DNA of 64,000 nucleotides, taken from positions 747,801 through 811,800 of the forward strand of contig LN554847.1 in assembly GCA_000953695.1 (NCBI GenBank), given 5' to 3'. Every line of letters starts with the position of its first letter. Position 1 is the first letter of the stretch. Both the position numbers and the translations under genes were made by a program. The notes beneath the pieces are model-generated. The model searched no databases and had not been told where the DNA came from. It worked only from the letters and a program-made list of their open reading frames with translations. This DNA is from Aliivibrio wodanis (GTDB lineage Bacteria; Pseudomonadota; Gammaproteobacteria; Enterobacterales; Vibrionaceae). Shown one piece after another: positions 1-10,010 of this stretch.

Positions 1-53
1 AAACTAACTTTAGTATAACAAGGAATTAGCTCTATGAATACAGTATGGCATAT

Positions 54-77
54 ACAAAAAAGGAACCCGAAGGTCCC
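54..77 (-). terminator. Rho-independent terminator
   Basis: Read on the minus strand, GGGACC-TTCG-GGTTCC forms a UUCG-capped stem with one G-U pair, followed by a run of T (the A-run at 54-61). It lies just downstream of the membrane-protein gene ending at 107. Confidence 0.75.
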
Positions 78-106
78 TACTTATCTATCTAATTGATTTT
101 ATTGTA

Positions 107-460
107 TTATGTCTTCTTAAGTAATGGCGCTGATATTTTTGCATCTTTTAATTTGAACCAAAGATAAGTAGCAACAATAGAGAAAAATAAATATGAAACC
201 GAGAAGATAAATGGAGAGGTGATTAGCTCAGACTGCATACCTAAAACAACACCGACAATCGTCACAGCCATTTTAGCAAATAAACCTAATAGAAGAAGTA
301 ACAATGCTAATTGTGGGTATCGAGTTGTTCTAAAAGCAAACCAATGGCAGCACCCGACTGCTAACGTAGCAATACTTAGCCCTAAAATAAAAGAATGTAA
401 ATGCTCAGCAGACGCAACGCCACCTAATGTAGAGACTAAAAAAATAAATAGTAATTTCAT
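107..460 (-). CDS. Small multi-pass membrane protein, function unknown
   Basis: This 117-aa protein is mostly hydrophobic, with about four likely membrane segments (residues ~3-18, 25-43, 48-75 and 82-104) and a short basic tail. I recognise no catalytic motif and cannot assign a family. The start is supported by GAGGT five bases upstream of the ATG. It appears monocistronic, with a UUCG-loop terminator about 30 bp downstream. It is probably an inner-membrane protein. Confidence 0.6.
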   Translation of the reverse strand: MKLLFIFLVSTLGGVASAEHLHSFILGLSIATLAVGCCHWFAFRTTRYPQLALLLLLLGLFAKMAVTIVGVVLGMQSELITSPFIFSVSYLFFSIVATYLWFKLKDAKISAPLLKKT

Positions 461-741
461 AACATACCTCGAAGAAAAATTGAGAGCATCCGTTCATTTT
501 TGGAATCTTTGTTTTCGTTATATTCTATCGCTTTTTATTTTGAATTCAACTATGTAAAAAAACCAACTTGTAACTATAATGTTACAAACTAAAAAGGCTA
601 TTTATAATTTTAGGGAGCAAAGCTTATACAAAGGCAAACGGTCTTATATTTAAAACACAAAATGTAACAAGACAGTTAAAATTGGTGTTTTGTTTTCAAT
701 GTAAAAAGTTTTGTAAAAGATCATTTCTTTGATATAGGTAT
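461..741. other. Intergenic region without a visible gene
   Basis: AT-rich spacer upstream of the 117-aa membrane protein. It should hold that gene's promoter, but I see no convincing -35/-10 pair. No RNA gene or repeat is recognisable. Confidence 0.5.
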
Positions 742-768
742 AAAAAAAGCACTCAGTATTGAATGCTT
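742..768 (-). terminator. Rho-independent terminator of the DUF3332 gene
   Basis: On the minus strand, AAGCATTCA-loop-TGAGTGCTT (9-bp arms, one wobble) is followed by seven T. It sits about 30 bp downstream of the DUF3332 stop codon. Confidence 0.8.
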
Positions 769-798
769 AAAGTGAATATGGCTTGTTATTTATATCTA

Positions 799-1350
799 TT
801 AAGCCTGTGTACTAGATACGTAATTATCCAATTCTGTAACCTTTACTATCGTGATATATTGTCCATCAAGATAAAAAGCTACACTGTCCTCTATTTTCTC
901 GCCACGTAAAACTTGTTGAGTTCCGTCCAATAAAGAGATATGCATTTCTAATGTATTTTCATCAAGTTGCTTAACTGAAGTGCTTTTAATATTATTATTC
1001 ACTTGAAGAGGGGCGATTGGTGCTTTTGTCATTGATGAATCAATTTTATCATTAACCTTAAATACAGCACTACCAACATCTTTATCTACTAATGCTGGGC
1101 TCTTACCTGTAATGATATTTTTACCAGTCCAAAATTCAATGGAATTAAAGATAAATAAGTCAGCTGCTGCGGTAATACCATAAACAGGAGCAAGTAAAAT
1201 ATATAATCCGGCACGGCCATAGCGATTATCTACTGCTTTTAAATTACCAAAAGTAACCAGTTGAGTAACTCCCATCTGACCCATGCAGCCAGTCAATGTA
1301 GTGATACCTAACGCAACTGCCACTGCAATTTTGATTTTTTTAACGTTCAT
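799..1350 (-). CDS. DUF3332-family lipoprotein
   Basis: The protein has a type II signal peptide with lipobox L-T-G-C and then a GQMGVTQ...AVDNRYGRAGLY region typical of the DUF3332 family found in vibrios, so it is probably a membrane-anchored periplasmic lipoprotein. I start it at 1350 (MNVKKIKI). The longer frame to 1398 would put 16 non-signal residues ahead of the signal peptide, and GAGAAC lies just upstream of the chosen ATG. The molecular function of the family is unknown. It is divergent from the transporter at 1653 across a ~300-bp regulatory gap. Confidence 0.8.
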   Translation of the reverse strand: MNVKKIKIAVAVALGITTLTGCMGQMGVTQLVTFGNLKAVDNRYGRAGLYILLAPVYGITAAADLFIFNSIEFWTGKNIITGKSPALVDKDVGSAVFKVNDKIDSSMTKAPIAPLQVNNNIKSTSVKQLDENTLEMHISLLDGTQQVLRGEKIEDSVAFYLDGQYITIVKVTELDNYVSSTQA

Positions 1351-1445
1351 AATGTTCTCATTGTTTTGTTTATATTTTAACGCCGCGAATAATATCAACC
1401 AATTTTTTTTAAAAATAGACTGTAGATCATGATTTTACAGAAAAA

Positions 1446-1477
1446 CGTCATAATTAGTCATTTTTATGACCATGACA
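1446..1477. promoter_or_regulatory. Cluster of GTCAT/ATGAC half-sites
   Basis: Four copies of the pentamer (GTCAT at 1447 and 1457, ATGAC at 1466 and 1472) fall within 30 bp in the gap between two divergent genes, and a further TGAC-CTCT-GTCA inverted repeat lies at 1572-1583. This looks like an operator region for the DUF3332 gene, the transporter or both. The regulator is unknown. Confidence 0.35.
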
Positions 1478-1652
1478 AATATGTAATGTTAGATTGAAAA
1501 AATGTGGTGTAATTTTCATACAAGCTATTCCAAAACATATAAAGTGCTGATAAACTCCGCGCAGATTAACGTGACCTCTGTCATGTTTCTTTAAAACAAT
1601 CAAAAAATACATACATTAAATTGTAATAAACTTTCAACTCACTGAGATTGCG

Positions 1653-2891
1653 ATGAAAAATATCGATAAAGCAATGCGTATCCTGCTTGCAGGCTTTTGT
1701 ATTAACCTATGTCTAGGAATTCTTTACGCATGGAGCGTATTCAACAAAGCTCTTGTTACTGATATGGGCTGGACGGCGTCACAAGCCTCTCAACCTTATG
1801 CAACTGCAACAATCACTTTTTCTATCTGTCTTTTAGTTGCAGGTATCCTTCAAGATCGCATGGGGCCACGTCTAATTCTTATTTTCGGCACAATTTTAGT
1901 TGGTCTTGGCATGATCGCATCAAGCTTTGCTGATACTGTATTAATGCTAAACCTAACCTTTGGTGTTATGACAGGTGCTGGTATTGGCTTTGGTTATGCG
2001 TGTCTTGCTCCTTCAGCGATGAAGTGGTTCCACCCTTCTAAGAAAGGAATGGTTAACGGCTTAATTGCTGCAGGCTTTGGTCTTGCTGCTATTTACCTAG
2101 CGCCTGTTACTTCAGCGCTAATCTCTATGTATGGTATCCAAACAAGCTTTTTAGTACTTGGTGTAGCTATTCTTATCATAGCGGTTCCACTAGCGACTAC
2201 AATTACTAACCCACCAGAAGGCTACACTCCAGAATTACCAAAAGTAAAAGCAGGTAAAGCGCCTATTTCTACTTGCCAGCCACTTGATCTTAATTGGAAG
2301 GCAATGCTTAAAACGCCACAATTCTACTCGTTATGGATTATGTACGCATTTGCTGCTTCTGCAGGTCTTATGATCATTGGTAACATTACAACAATCGCAA
2401 GCATGCAGGCTAACTTACCAAATGCAGTTTACCTAGCGTCTATCCTTGCTGTATTCAATTCAGGCGGCCGTGTAGCTGCTGGTATGCTTTCAGACAAAAT
2501 TGGTGGCGTTAAGACTCTACTGATTGCTTTTGTTCTACAAGCTGCAAACATGGCATTATTCGGTACATTTGATAACGAAGTTATGCTTATCGTTGGTACC
2601 GCTATTGCGGCTGTAGGCTACGGCACGTTACTTGCCGTATTCCCATCATTAACTGCTGAATTTTACGGTCTGAAAAACTACGGTACTAACTATGGTGTTC
2701 TTTATACATCATGGGGTATTGGTGGTGCTATCGGTGCTGCTGTTGTTGGTTACTCAATGACACAAGGTGGCGACTATGCTCTTGCATACACTATTTCAGC
2801 AGTAATGGTTGGTGTTGCAATTGTACTTGCTCTGATTACTAAGCCTATTTCTGAAGAAAAAGCACAACAACTGGCCCCTGCTAGTGCTTAA
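1653..2891 (+). CDS. OFA-family MFS transporter
   Basis: A 412-aa protein with the twelve-segment pattern of the major facilitator superfamily. The N-terminus (GFCINLCLGILYAWSVF), the loop-2 motif DRMGPR and the central SDKIGG repeat are those of the oxalate/formate antiporter-like (OFA) branch, which includes E. coli YhjX. It probably moves a small monocarboxylate across the inner membrane; the substrate cannot be read from the sequence. It stands alone, with a strong terminator 20 bp after the stop and divergent from the DUF3332 lipoprotein gene. Confidence 0.88.
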   Translation: MKNIDKAMRILLAGFCINLCLGILYAWSVFNKALVTDMGWTASQASQPYATATITFSICLLVAGILQDRMGPRLILIFGTILVGLGMIASSFADTVLMLNLTFGVMTGAGIGFGYACLAPSAMKWFHPSKKGMVNGLIAAGFGLAAIYLAPVTSALISMYGIQTSFLVLGVAILIIAVPLATTITNPPEGYTPELPKVKAGKAPISTCQPLDLNWKAMLKTPQFYSLWIMYAFAASAGLMIIGNITTIASMQANLPNAVYLASILAVFNSGGRVAAGMLSDKIGGVKTLLIAFVLQAANMALFGTFDNEVMLIVGTAIAAVGYGTLLAVFPSLTAEFYGLKNYGTNYGVLYTSWGIGGAIGAAVVGYSMTQGGDYALAYTISAVMVGVAIVLALITKPISEEKAQQLAPASA

Positions 2892-2910
2892 CTTTTCTTA
2901 ATGAAATCAA

Positions 2911-2942
2911 GCCCGCTTGCCATATGGTGAGCGGGCTTTTTT
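2911..2942 (+). terminator. Rho-independent terminator of the OFA transporter
   Basis: GCCCGCT (2911-2917) pairs with AGCGGGC (2930-2936) and is followed by six T. A cti frame opening at 2917 would begin inside this hairpin, which argues for a later cti start. Confidence 0.9.
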
Positions 2943-3000
2943 GTGTTTTATACTATTTATTATTACAATAAAGCTATTATTTAATGTTATGGATATGTTT

Positions 3001-5355
3001 ATGCTTTCTAAACGCTCATTACTTATCTTTATTTCCGTTATGTTTTCTGGCTGTGCAACTTATGCTACTTATAACTATGATCAATTATTCGGAAAGCAAA
3101 ATGTCCAGCAAAGAATTTATGAGTATCGCTCTCCTGAAAGCTTAAATTATTTAACAGATATAAAACCTCTCATTGATCAACGCTGCGTTGTTTGTCATGC
3201 ATGTTATGATGCGCCTTGCCAATTAAAAATGTCGTCGGCTGAAGGAATAGATCGTGGTGCTCACAAATCTCCTATATATCAAGGGACTAGACTAATTGCA
3301 GCTAATCCTACCCGCCTATTTGAAGATGCTCAAACAACTCAAGAGTGGCGTGATGTTAATTTCTCCCCTATTTTAAATGAAAGAGAACAAACAAAGATTG
3401 CCAATACTGAAGCGAGTGTAATGGCTCGTATGCTTAACTTAAAACAAGATAATCCACTAGCAAATGAACAACAGCTAAGTGGCTTTGATTTCTCGATAGA
3501 TCGAGAACAACAATGCCCTACAATTGAAGAGATGTCTGACTATGAATCACAGTACCCAAGCTGGGGGATGCCTTATGGAATGCCTCAGCTAAATCAATCA
3601 GAGCATGATTTACTTATTTCTTGGCTTGAGCAAGGTGGTAAAATGAGTGATATCTCCCCACTGTCTCAGTATGAGATAGATCAGATAACTTTATGGGAAG
3701 ATTTCTTTAATGGGAATTCATTAAAACAACAATTAACTAGTCGGTATCTTTTTGAGCATTTGTTCTTAAATAATATATATTTCTCAACTGACCCAAATAC
3801 ATTACGATTCTTTAAACTCGTTCGTTCTGCGACACCTCCTGGCGATGATATCGAGCTGATCGCAACACGCCGGCCTTATGATGACCCAAAAGTTAAACGC
3901 GTATATTATCGCCTAACCCCTGTTCGCAGTACAATTGTAGATAAGACTCATATGCCTTATCTACTTGATCAATCTCGTTTTGAAAAATGGGATAAGTGGT
4001 TTGTTAAGGCTAGTTACAACGTCACTAATTTACCTAGCTACTCTACCGATGTTGCAGCTAATCCTTTAACTACTTTTGTGGATTTACCTGTTAATTCACG
4101 CTACAACTATTTGTTGGATGAAGCTCAAGATACGATTCAAGGGTTTATTAAAGGCCCCGTTTGCCGTGGTCAGTTAGCCTTAAATGTAATAAATGACCAT
4201 TTTTGGATATTCTTTGTTGATCCAGATAAAATTGATAATCCTGATGTTGTTAAGTTTTATAGAGAACAAAAAAATAACCTTGCACTTCCTGCTGAGTTAG
4301 ACAGTACAACGGTACCTATTACTAGTTGGTTACAATACTCTCGAAATCAAGCTAGATACTTAGAAGCAAAAAATATATATTTAAATCAAACATTTAATAA
4401 TGGACAACACTTAACTTTAGATTTGATTTGGAATGGTAATAACAATAATAATGCTGCATTAACTATTTATCGTCATTTTGATAGTGCTTCTGTTATTAAG
4501 GGACTTAATGGTCCAATACCAAAAACCGCTTGGGTTATTGATTATGCATTACTTGAACGTATTCATTATCTTCTTGTTGCAGGATTTGATGTTTATGGGA
4601 ATTTTGGTCATCAACTAATGACGCGTATGTATATGGACTTTCTGCGACTTGAAGGTGAAAGCAATTTTCTAACTTTATTACCAAAACAAGTTCGTCAAAC
4701 TGAATTTCAAAGTTGGTACCAAGATCCATCGCCACAATTAAGTGAATTTTTACAAAGAGATATACAACCTTTTGAGCAACCAACCAAAATAAATTATCAT
4801 TCAAATAATCCAAAAAATGAGCTTTTTACTTTTTTGAAGCAACACATTGGCTCTAATTTAGCAATAAGTTACAATGTAACCAATTCAAAATTAAGTTCAC
4901 TATCACATAATATATTAGCGGAGATTGACCGTATTCAAGGCTCAGGATTACAGCACCAGCCTCAGATCATGACACTGAAAGTAGTTGCTGACTCTGATAA
5001 ACGCAGTGAATTTTTCACTATCCTTAATACCAGTGCACATAAGAATATTTCATCGTTATTTAATGAAGAAAGCAATCGGATCCCAAAATCAGACCGTTTG
5101 TCTATTCTCTATGGCGTTGTCGGCAGCTACCCTGCTGCTTTTTTGGAGGTTAAGGAATCTGAACTCCACATTTTTGTTAACCAACTAAGTAAGATTAACT
5201 CTGAAGATGAATATATACAGTTACTAGATAAATTTGCAGTAAGACGTAGCTCTGATCGATTTTGGGCTTATAGTGATGAGTTATCTCAGTGGTATAAGAG
5301 TCATAACCCTATTGAAGCAGGTCTTTTAGATTACAACCGATTTGAAAATCGTTAA
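3001..5355 (+). CDS. cti: Fatty acid cis/trans isomerase
   Basis: Cti converts cis-unsaturated acyl chains of membrane phospholipids to trans in the periplasm, stiffening the membrane under solvent or heat stress. The 784-aa product has a lipobox-like FSGC (residues 15-18) and the family's haem c site CVVCH (62-66), followed by the conserved Cti block around DAQTTQEWR. I start at 3001 because a GGA lies seven bases upstream and the signal peptide then begins with basic residues; in-frame ATGs at 2989 and 2995 are alternatives. A possible companion gene with a TTG start follows after 64 bp. Confidence 0.9.
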   Translation: MLSKRSLLIFISVMFSGCATYATYNYDQLFGKQNVQQRIYEYRSPESLNYLTDIKPLIDQRCVVCHACYDAPCQLKMSSAEGIDRGAHKSPIYQGTRLIAANPTRLFEDAQTTQEWRDVNFSPILNEREQTKIANTEASVMARMLNLKQDNPLANEQQLSGFDFSIDREQQCPTIEEMSDYESQYPSWGMPYGMPQLNQSEHDLLISWLEQGGKMSDISPLSQYEIDQITLWEDFFNGNSLKQQLTSRYLFEHLFLNNIYFSTDPNTLRFFKLVRSATPPGDDIELIATRRPYDDPKVKRVYYRLTPVRSTIVDKTHMPYLLDQSRFEKWDKWFVKASYNVTNLPSYSTDVAANPLTTFVDLPVNSRYNYLLDEAQDTIQGFIKGPVCRGQLALNVINDHFWIFFVDPDKIDNPDVVKFYREQKNNLALPAELDSTTVPITSWLQYSRNQARYLEAKNIYLNQTFNNGQHLTLDLIWNGNNNNNAALTIYRHFDSASVIKGLNGPIPKTAWVIDYALLERIHYLLVAGFDVYGNFGHQLMTRMYMDFLRLEGESNFLTLLPKQVRQTEFQSWYQDPSPQLSEFLQRDIQPFEQPTKINYHSNNPKNELFTFLKQHIGSNLAISYNVTNSKLSSLSHNILAEIDRIQGSGLQHQPQIMTLKVVADSDKRSEFFTILNTSAHKNISSLFNEESNRIPKSDRLSILYGVVGSYPAAFLEVKESELHIFVNQLSKINSEDEYIQLLDKFAVRRSSDRFWAYSDELSQWYKSHNPIEAGLLDYNRFENR

Positions 5356-5419
5356 TCGCCATTATTGATTAAAGGCAGTATTATTCGCTTATGACTGGCT
5401 TTTAAAAAGGATATTTTAT

Positions 5420-6064
5420 TTGTTAAAACAATTATTAGAGCGAACATTGAATGCCTTTTGTGAAGATTATAAGGCCTTTTCTAAACATCATTATCCTACG
5501 ATTCATAACCGTGGGCTATCTCTTGAACATCTTAGTTCTGCATTTCTTCGACGCCTTTTATCGATAAGTAAAGAGTTTACACAAGATACCACCGCTATAC
5601 TGTTCTCTAATGATGTTGCACATCAACCAAGTGTCTATTTATTCACGTTTAATAATGAAAAAGTATGGTGTATCTTCCCACCTTTTTTGAATGCAAAAAC
5701 AGAAGCAAAATCTCAGATATATTTTTGTATTGAAGCTCTAATAGCCACTAATCAGGCTAAACCTAATGATCACTTTATAATTTTATGTGATCATTGGTTT
5801 GATAGAACAAAAAGCAGTAAAGCTCTTTATTATTGGTGGACAGGTCACCAACCTCTTCTAATAAATGATTATTTAATTCAAGGAATACACCCTTTAAAAA
5901 CACCAGAACTGTTATCTGATGTATTAAAAGTACAGTATGAGATGGAACCTATTACGTTATCAATCACCCATCCAATTGAATCAAAACAACATCAATCTTT
6001 ACTTAAATATTTTTTATGCTTTGCATTACTTCAATACAAAGCACAGCCCTCTTTTCCAAGCTAG
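5420..6064 (+). CDS. Hypothetical protein downstream of cti
   Basis: A 214-aa soluble-looking protein that I do not recognise. It starts with TTG preceded by AAAAGG. It has no signal peptide or clear membrane segment; residues are mixed, with several aromatic patches (e.g. YYWWTGHQP). The gap to cti is 64 bp on the same strand, so co-transcription is plausible. Its 3' end overlaps the convergent PilZ gene by 4 bp. Confidence 0.6.
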   Translation: MLKQLLERTLNAFCEDYKAFSKHHYPTIHNRGLSLEHLSSAFLRRLLSISKEFTQDTTAILFSNDVAHQPSVYLFTFNNEKVWCIFPPFLNAKTEAKSQIYFCIEALIATNQAKPNDHFIILCDHWFDRTKSSKALYYWWTGHQPLLINDYLIQGIHPLKTPELLSDVLKVQYEMEPITLSITHPIESKQHQSLLKYFLCFALLQYKAQPSFPS

Positions 6065-6435
6065 CCTAATGAGTCATTTCCATCTTTAGCAATATGCTCT
6101 AATTTAATGACTCCTTTACACCCTAGATTTTCAATTTGAGTCTTATGTAATTGCGTATTTAAATAAAATCCATATTGATAATGTACTTCTCCATTTTCTG
6201 ATGCCACTTCTTTACGATAAACAATATCTCCTAACATTGCAGGAAAAGAGCGAATTCTTAACTCACAGCTACCTTCTAGTAGTTTTCTTTCGCTAGTAAA
6301 ACCAAATCCCTTTTTAGAGACATCAACAAGTTTCACACTCACAAAAGGCATGAGTCGATGAGCCCAGAAAACTTTTGCGTTAACCGATTTTTTACATTCA
6401 AATCTAGGCCAACGACGTTTCATTAAAAAATCCAC
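6061..6435 (-). CDS. PilZ-domain protein
   Basis: PilZ domains bind cyclic di-GMP. The two signature elements are present: RRWPR near the N-terminus (RxxxR type) and DVSKKGFG about 30 residues later (D/NxSxxG type). At 124 aa it is a stand-alone PilZ domain, presumably a cytoplasmic c-di-GMP receptor acting on an unknown partner. A GTG start at 6435 has AAGGTG at good spacing; an ATG four codons later is the alternative. It converges with the gene ending at 6064. Confidence 0.85.
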   Translation of the reverse strand: MDFLMKRRWPRFECKKSVNAKVFWAHRLMPFVSVKLVDVSKKGFGFTSERKLLEGSCELRIRSFPAMLGDIVYRKEVASENGEVHYQYGFYLNTQLHKTQIENLGCKGVIKLEHIAKDGNDSLG

Positions 6436-6473
6436 ATATCACCTTAACGAAGTCTTTATAGTTCTATTCTCAA

Positions 6474-6515
6474 CAAAAAAAGCAGATAATTCAATAAAAT
6501 TATCTGCTTTTTTAT
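6474..6515. terminator. Bidirectional terminator
   Basis: A perfect 10-bp stem (6481-6490 with 6499-6508) is flanked by seven A on the left and seven T on the right. It would stop the minus-strand solute-binding-protein transcript. Confidence 0.85.
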
Positions 6516-6605
6516 AATAGAATGACAAACGGTAATATGGGTTACCTAAAGTTTACTAAATCAATATACAACTCATATGTAATTAAAATAAAACATTTAT
6601 ACAAA

Positions 6606-7856
6606 TTATTCACATTGTTCTTTTTTTGCATTAGTTTGTGGTAAATACCATTCAGCTAACTTAAATTGCAGATCATTTGCAGCTTCGATTGATGTTTTTT
6701 GCTTCATCATTACACTGTATGTTTGATTCCAAACTTCATCTTCTAAATTATGTTTTGGCGAAGATAAATTCTGTGCCGTACTTCGTATTGTAGAGTCACA
6801 CTCAGTTCGCCATGACATCATAGTCGCTGCAGTTGGATCGCTCACTTCAATAAAATGATTCGAAAGTGAAAAGAAACCTGGTAGTGAGTTAGTTAATCGC
6901 TCTGCAAACTCAGCAGTCGTCATCCAATTAAGCAATGTCATAGCCGCTTCTTTATTTTTCGAGTGAGTATTAACACCTATACCTATATCAGTATGATCAC
7001 TGATATAACACTCATCCCCTTTATGTGCTACTGGTGGCTTAAATGCTCCTAGTTCGATTTCATTTCTAAAAGTCGGGATCCCCCAAGAACCGGCAGGATA
7101 GACTGCTACTTTACCTGATTTAAAAGCATCAATACTGTCAGCATAACTCACACTTTGGTAATCTGGCCCCAAATAATTAACCCATCGACTTAATTCAGCA
7201 AAAACTGATTGATATGATTTATCATTCAATTGTTCTGTTCCTTCAACAATACCAAGTCGACCATCTTCTCCTTTCCAATAATTTGGTCCGATATTTTGAA
7301 AGCCTAGTGTTGCTGGCACCCACTTATCTTTGACAGACATACTCATCGCTTGATAGCGGCCATCAGATTTAACTTTATCAAGTAATTGGTAAAACTCACG
7401 GCGAGTTTCTGGTTCTTTTAAGCCTAGCTCTTTAAATACGCTTTTATTATAAAAAAAACCATGGATAACTGAAGCCATTGGTAAACAATAAGTTTGAGCT
7501 CCTGATCGTGTTTGCCATGGTGATTGTGCAAAACTTGGAAAGTTTTCAATGCCATCCATTTCTGTAATTTCATCAAAAACACCAGCTTGGAAAATTTTTA
7601 ATGAAGAGTCGAATGGGCGACACATTGCCAAATCACCCGCACGTTCTTTATCTTGCAACAATAAATCATATTTAGAGAAATCTAGTTGGCGAAATTCTAC
7701 TTTAATACCAGGGTTTTTCTTATAAAATGCAGGTAAGATCTTTTCTTGCCAAATGTCACCTTCATTACTCCAAGTATCAATAGTGATAACAGTTGTTGCT
7801 TGTGCATTCATCGCCAAAGCCGATAAGCCTAGGGCAAGTAGTATTTTTTTATTCAT
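6606..7856 (-). CDS. Extracellular solute-binding protein, family 1
   Basis: A periplasmic ligand-binding protein of the sugar/oligosaccharide ABC type (416 aa). It has a Sec signal peptide ending A-Q-A before TTVITIDTW. The pattern of an N-terminal strand, a YNKSVFKELG motif and a late GIGVNTHSKNKEAAMTLLNWM segment is typical of SBP family 1. No permease or ATPase gene is nearby. Instead the gene follows a chemoreceptor gene by only 8 bp on the same strand, so the pair probably forms a sensing unit in which the loaded binding protein signals to the receptor. The ligand is unknown. Confidence 0.85.
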   Translation of the reverse strand: MNKKILLALGLSALAMNAQATTVITIDTWSNEGDIWQEKILPAFYKKNPGIKVEFRQLDFSKYDLLLQDKERAGDLAMCRPFDSSLKIFQAGVFDEITEMDGIENFPSFAQSPWQTRSGAQTYCLPMASVIHGFFYNKSVFKELGLKEPETRREFYQLLDKVKSDGRYQAMSMSVKDKWVPATLGFQNIGPNYWKGEDGRLGIVEGTEQLNDKSYQSVFAELSRWVNYLGPDYQSVSYADSIDAFKSGKVAVYPAGSWGIPTFRNEIELGAFKPPVAHKGDECYISDHTDIGIGVNTHSKNKEAAMTLLNWMTTAEFAERLTNSLPGFFSLSNHFIEVSDPTAATMMSWRTECDSTIRSTAQNLSSPKHNLEDEVWNQTYSVMMKQKTSIEAANDLQFKLAEWYLPQTNAKKEQCE

Positions 7857-7864
7857 GCTTATTC

Positions 7865-9844
7865 CTACACTTTAAACTTGGATATTAATGCTTCTTGATC
7901 GCTTGCCATCAAGGTAAGTATTTCACTACTCTCTGAAGACTGTCTAGCTTCTTTCTCTGCATCAAAAGCAACTTCTGATATATTACTTATATTTTCAGCT
8001 ACGTCTTTACATACCGCTATTTGCTCTTCTGTTGCTGTAGCAATTTGCTGTGACATTCCTTGTACTTGCTGCAATTGTTCATGAATAATATCAAAGGCTT
8101 GTTCTGTTTTCTTAGTCTGAATAACACAATCTTGAGTTTGTGCATGACTACTATTCATTACTGATACAGAAGCGGTCACGGATGCTTGAACATTTTCAAT
8201 CATTTTTCGTATCTCTTCTACTGATTTACCAGAACGATCAGCTAACCCCCGAACTTCATCAGCCACCACAGCAAACCCTCGGCCATGCTCTCCTGCTCGT
8301 GCGGCTTCAATTGCGGCATTTAAGGCCAATAAGTTAGTTTGTTCTGATATATCACGAATAACATCTAAAATATCACCAATTTCATTACTGTATTTAGCAA
8401 GGTTCTCAGTAATTTCTACCGCACCTTCAATATTTTCAGCCAGAGATTGAGTCAAATCAATAGTAGTATTAACTTGAGATCGCCCTTCAGCAGCGGCATC
8501 CTCTGCTTTAGTCGAGATATTTAATGCACTATCGCCATTACGAGCTATTTCTTGAGCACTTAATTCCATTTCTGCAATTGACGCCGCCACATTATCAGTA
8601 CGCATTTTCTGGTCTTCAACACGATTCATTGCGCGAGAACTGATCTCTGATGCTTTATTTGCTTCACTTACCAGTTTGTGTGAGCCTTCATTAATCTGTT
8701 TTAATAAGCTGGTCATTACATCTGCTAAATGATCGACATAGCGGGATACTTCACCAAATTCACAACTTGTATTATGATTCGTACGTAACGTCATATCTCC
8801 ATTTGTCATTTGATTTAATACATTATTAATCTTTTTCAGAGGTGAATGTATCTGAAGAGAGATCTTTGCCGCAATCACTATCGCAAGCACTAAAGACAAT
8901 AGAGTGACTACAGCACTAATTAATGTCGCTTTCCCTGATGCTTCTTCTGCTTCCTCTACATTTAATTGTGAGATATTTTGAGCATAACGCTTATATTCTT
9001 GAATTTTATTTTGACTCTTGACTACCTTCTCATAGGAAAGTCTATCAAGACGAGCAGTTTCTTGTTGTAAATGCTGTTGCTTATCTAACGCATTCAGTAA
9101 CCCTTCTTTATTAAGAACTAATACCGAAATACGATTTAGATTTTTGATAAAACGTAACTTTACTTCATCATCAATATTGATAATAGCTAAACGTTGATTT
9201 GCAATTTCAATATCTTTCGTCAATACCTTTCGAATTTCAACCAAGTCGGTTTCTGGAGTTACACGCCTAATATTTTTTAGATCACGCGTGATCCCACTCG
9301 TAATCAGCTCTGCTCGATTATATAAAGAACGCTTAACACTCGCTTTTTGCAATAATAAATTTGCAGCCCACTGGTAGGTATCTTCTAAACGGACAAACTC
9401 ATAATTCAATTGTGTTATTTTTTCATTTAAAATAACAAGTCGTTTATGATCTGAAATTACTTGATCTGCAATACCAAAAAACTCTTCAGTAGTATTGAGG
9501 ACATCATCAATTAATCTTAAAGAATCAGTAGTTGGTGTATATGTATGCTTATCTTGTTTTGCTTTCTCTAAGCTTACCTTTTTTTCATCAAAAGCCGCTT
9601 TTACTTGTGCTAATTGATTTGATGACAGCGTTGTTCTGTACTCTAACAATCTTAATCTGCTTTCTAAAATACCAGACTGTAATTGTGATGCTGCATTCAC
9701 CATTTTCGACGATACGTTCGTGATTTCATCGATACTGTGTTTCATGTTTTGATTATTAAAATAACCTATACCAGCGATACCTAATAGCATCGCAAACATG
9801 ACACAAAAGCCTAAAATAGTCCTTTGCACAATTGATAATGTCAT
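7865..9844 (-). CDS. Methyl-accepting chemotaxis protein
   Basis: A 659-aa transmembrane chemoreceptor. Membrane segment 1 spans ~10-31, a periplasmic helical sensor ~32-300, segment 2 ~305-327, then HAMP. The cytoplasmic hairpin tip is the highly conserved [20 protein letters not shown]. The periplasmic part is largely alpha-helical, as in four-helix-bundle or HBM-like sensors. There is no C-terminal CheR-tethering pentapeptide. It leads a two-gene operon with the solute-binding protein. AGAGGT lies upstream of the ATG. Confidence 0.93.
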   Translation of the reverse strand: MTLSIVQRTILGFCVMFAMLLGIAGIGYFNNQNMKHSIDEITNVSSKMVNAASQLQSGILESRLRLLEYRTTLSSNQLAQVKAAFDEKKVSLEKAKQDKHTYTPTTDSLRLIDDVLNTTEEFFGIADQVISDHKRLVILNEKITQLNYEFVRLEDTYQWAANLLLQKASVKRSLYNRAELITSGITRDLKNIRRVTPETDLVEIRKVLTKDIEIANQRLAIINIDDEVKLRFIKNLNRISVLVLNKEGLLNALDKQQHLQQETARLDRLSYEKVVKSQNKIQEYKRYAQNISQLNVEEAEEASGKATLISAVVTLLSLVLAIVIAAKISLQIHSPLKKINNVLNQMTNGDMTLRTNHNTSCEFGEVSRYVDHLADVMTSLLKQINEGSHKLVSEANKASEISSRAMNRVEDQKMRTDNVAASIAEMELSAQEIARNGDSALNISTKAEDAAAEGRSQVNTTIDLTQSLAENIEGAVEITENLAKYSNEIGDILDVIRDISEQTNLLALNAAIEAARAGEHGRGFAVVADEVRGLADRSGKSVEEIRKMIENVQASVTASVSVMNSSHAQTQDCVIQTKKTEQAFDIIHEQLQQVQGMSQQIATATEEQIAVCKDVAENISNISEVAFDAEKEARQSSESSEILTLMASDQEALISKFKV

Positions 9845-9974
9845 GTGATTTACCTCTATTAATTCGATAGAGCGTAAGTTACTTGAAATTAATTTGTTAA
9901 TAAAGCGTTAATTATGTCATTTTAGTGACGCATATCACACTTTAAAGTTAACCGTACCTTACCCTGTTCAATTT

Positions 9975-9993
9975 AAGTTATTCAGAATAACTT
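9975..9993. terminator. Weak inverted repeat after the FAD oxidoreductase
   Basis: AAGTTATT and AATAACTT form 8-bp arms around a 3-base loop just downstream of the minus-strand oxidoreductase stop. There is no T-run, so terminator function is uncertain. Confidence 0.35.
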
Positions 9994-10010
9994 GAAATGA
10001 TGGCTGAGGA

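Noticed and set aside
2917-3000. Longer cti start at 2917
   Set aside because: It begins inside the terminator hairpin of the preceding gene, lacks a ribosome site and would put 28 residues ahead of the lipoprotein-like signal.
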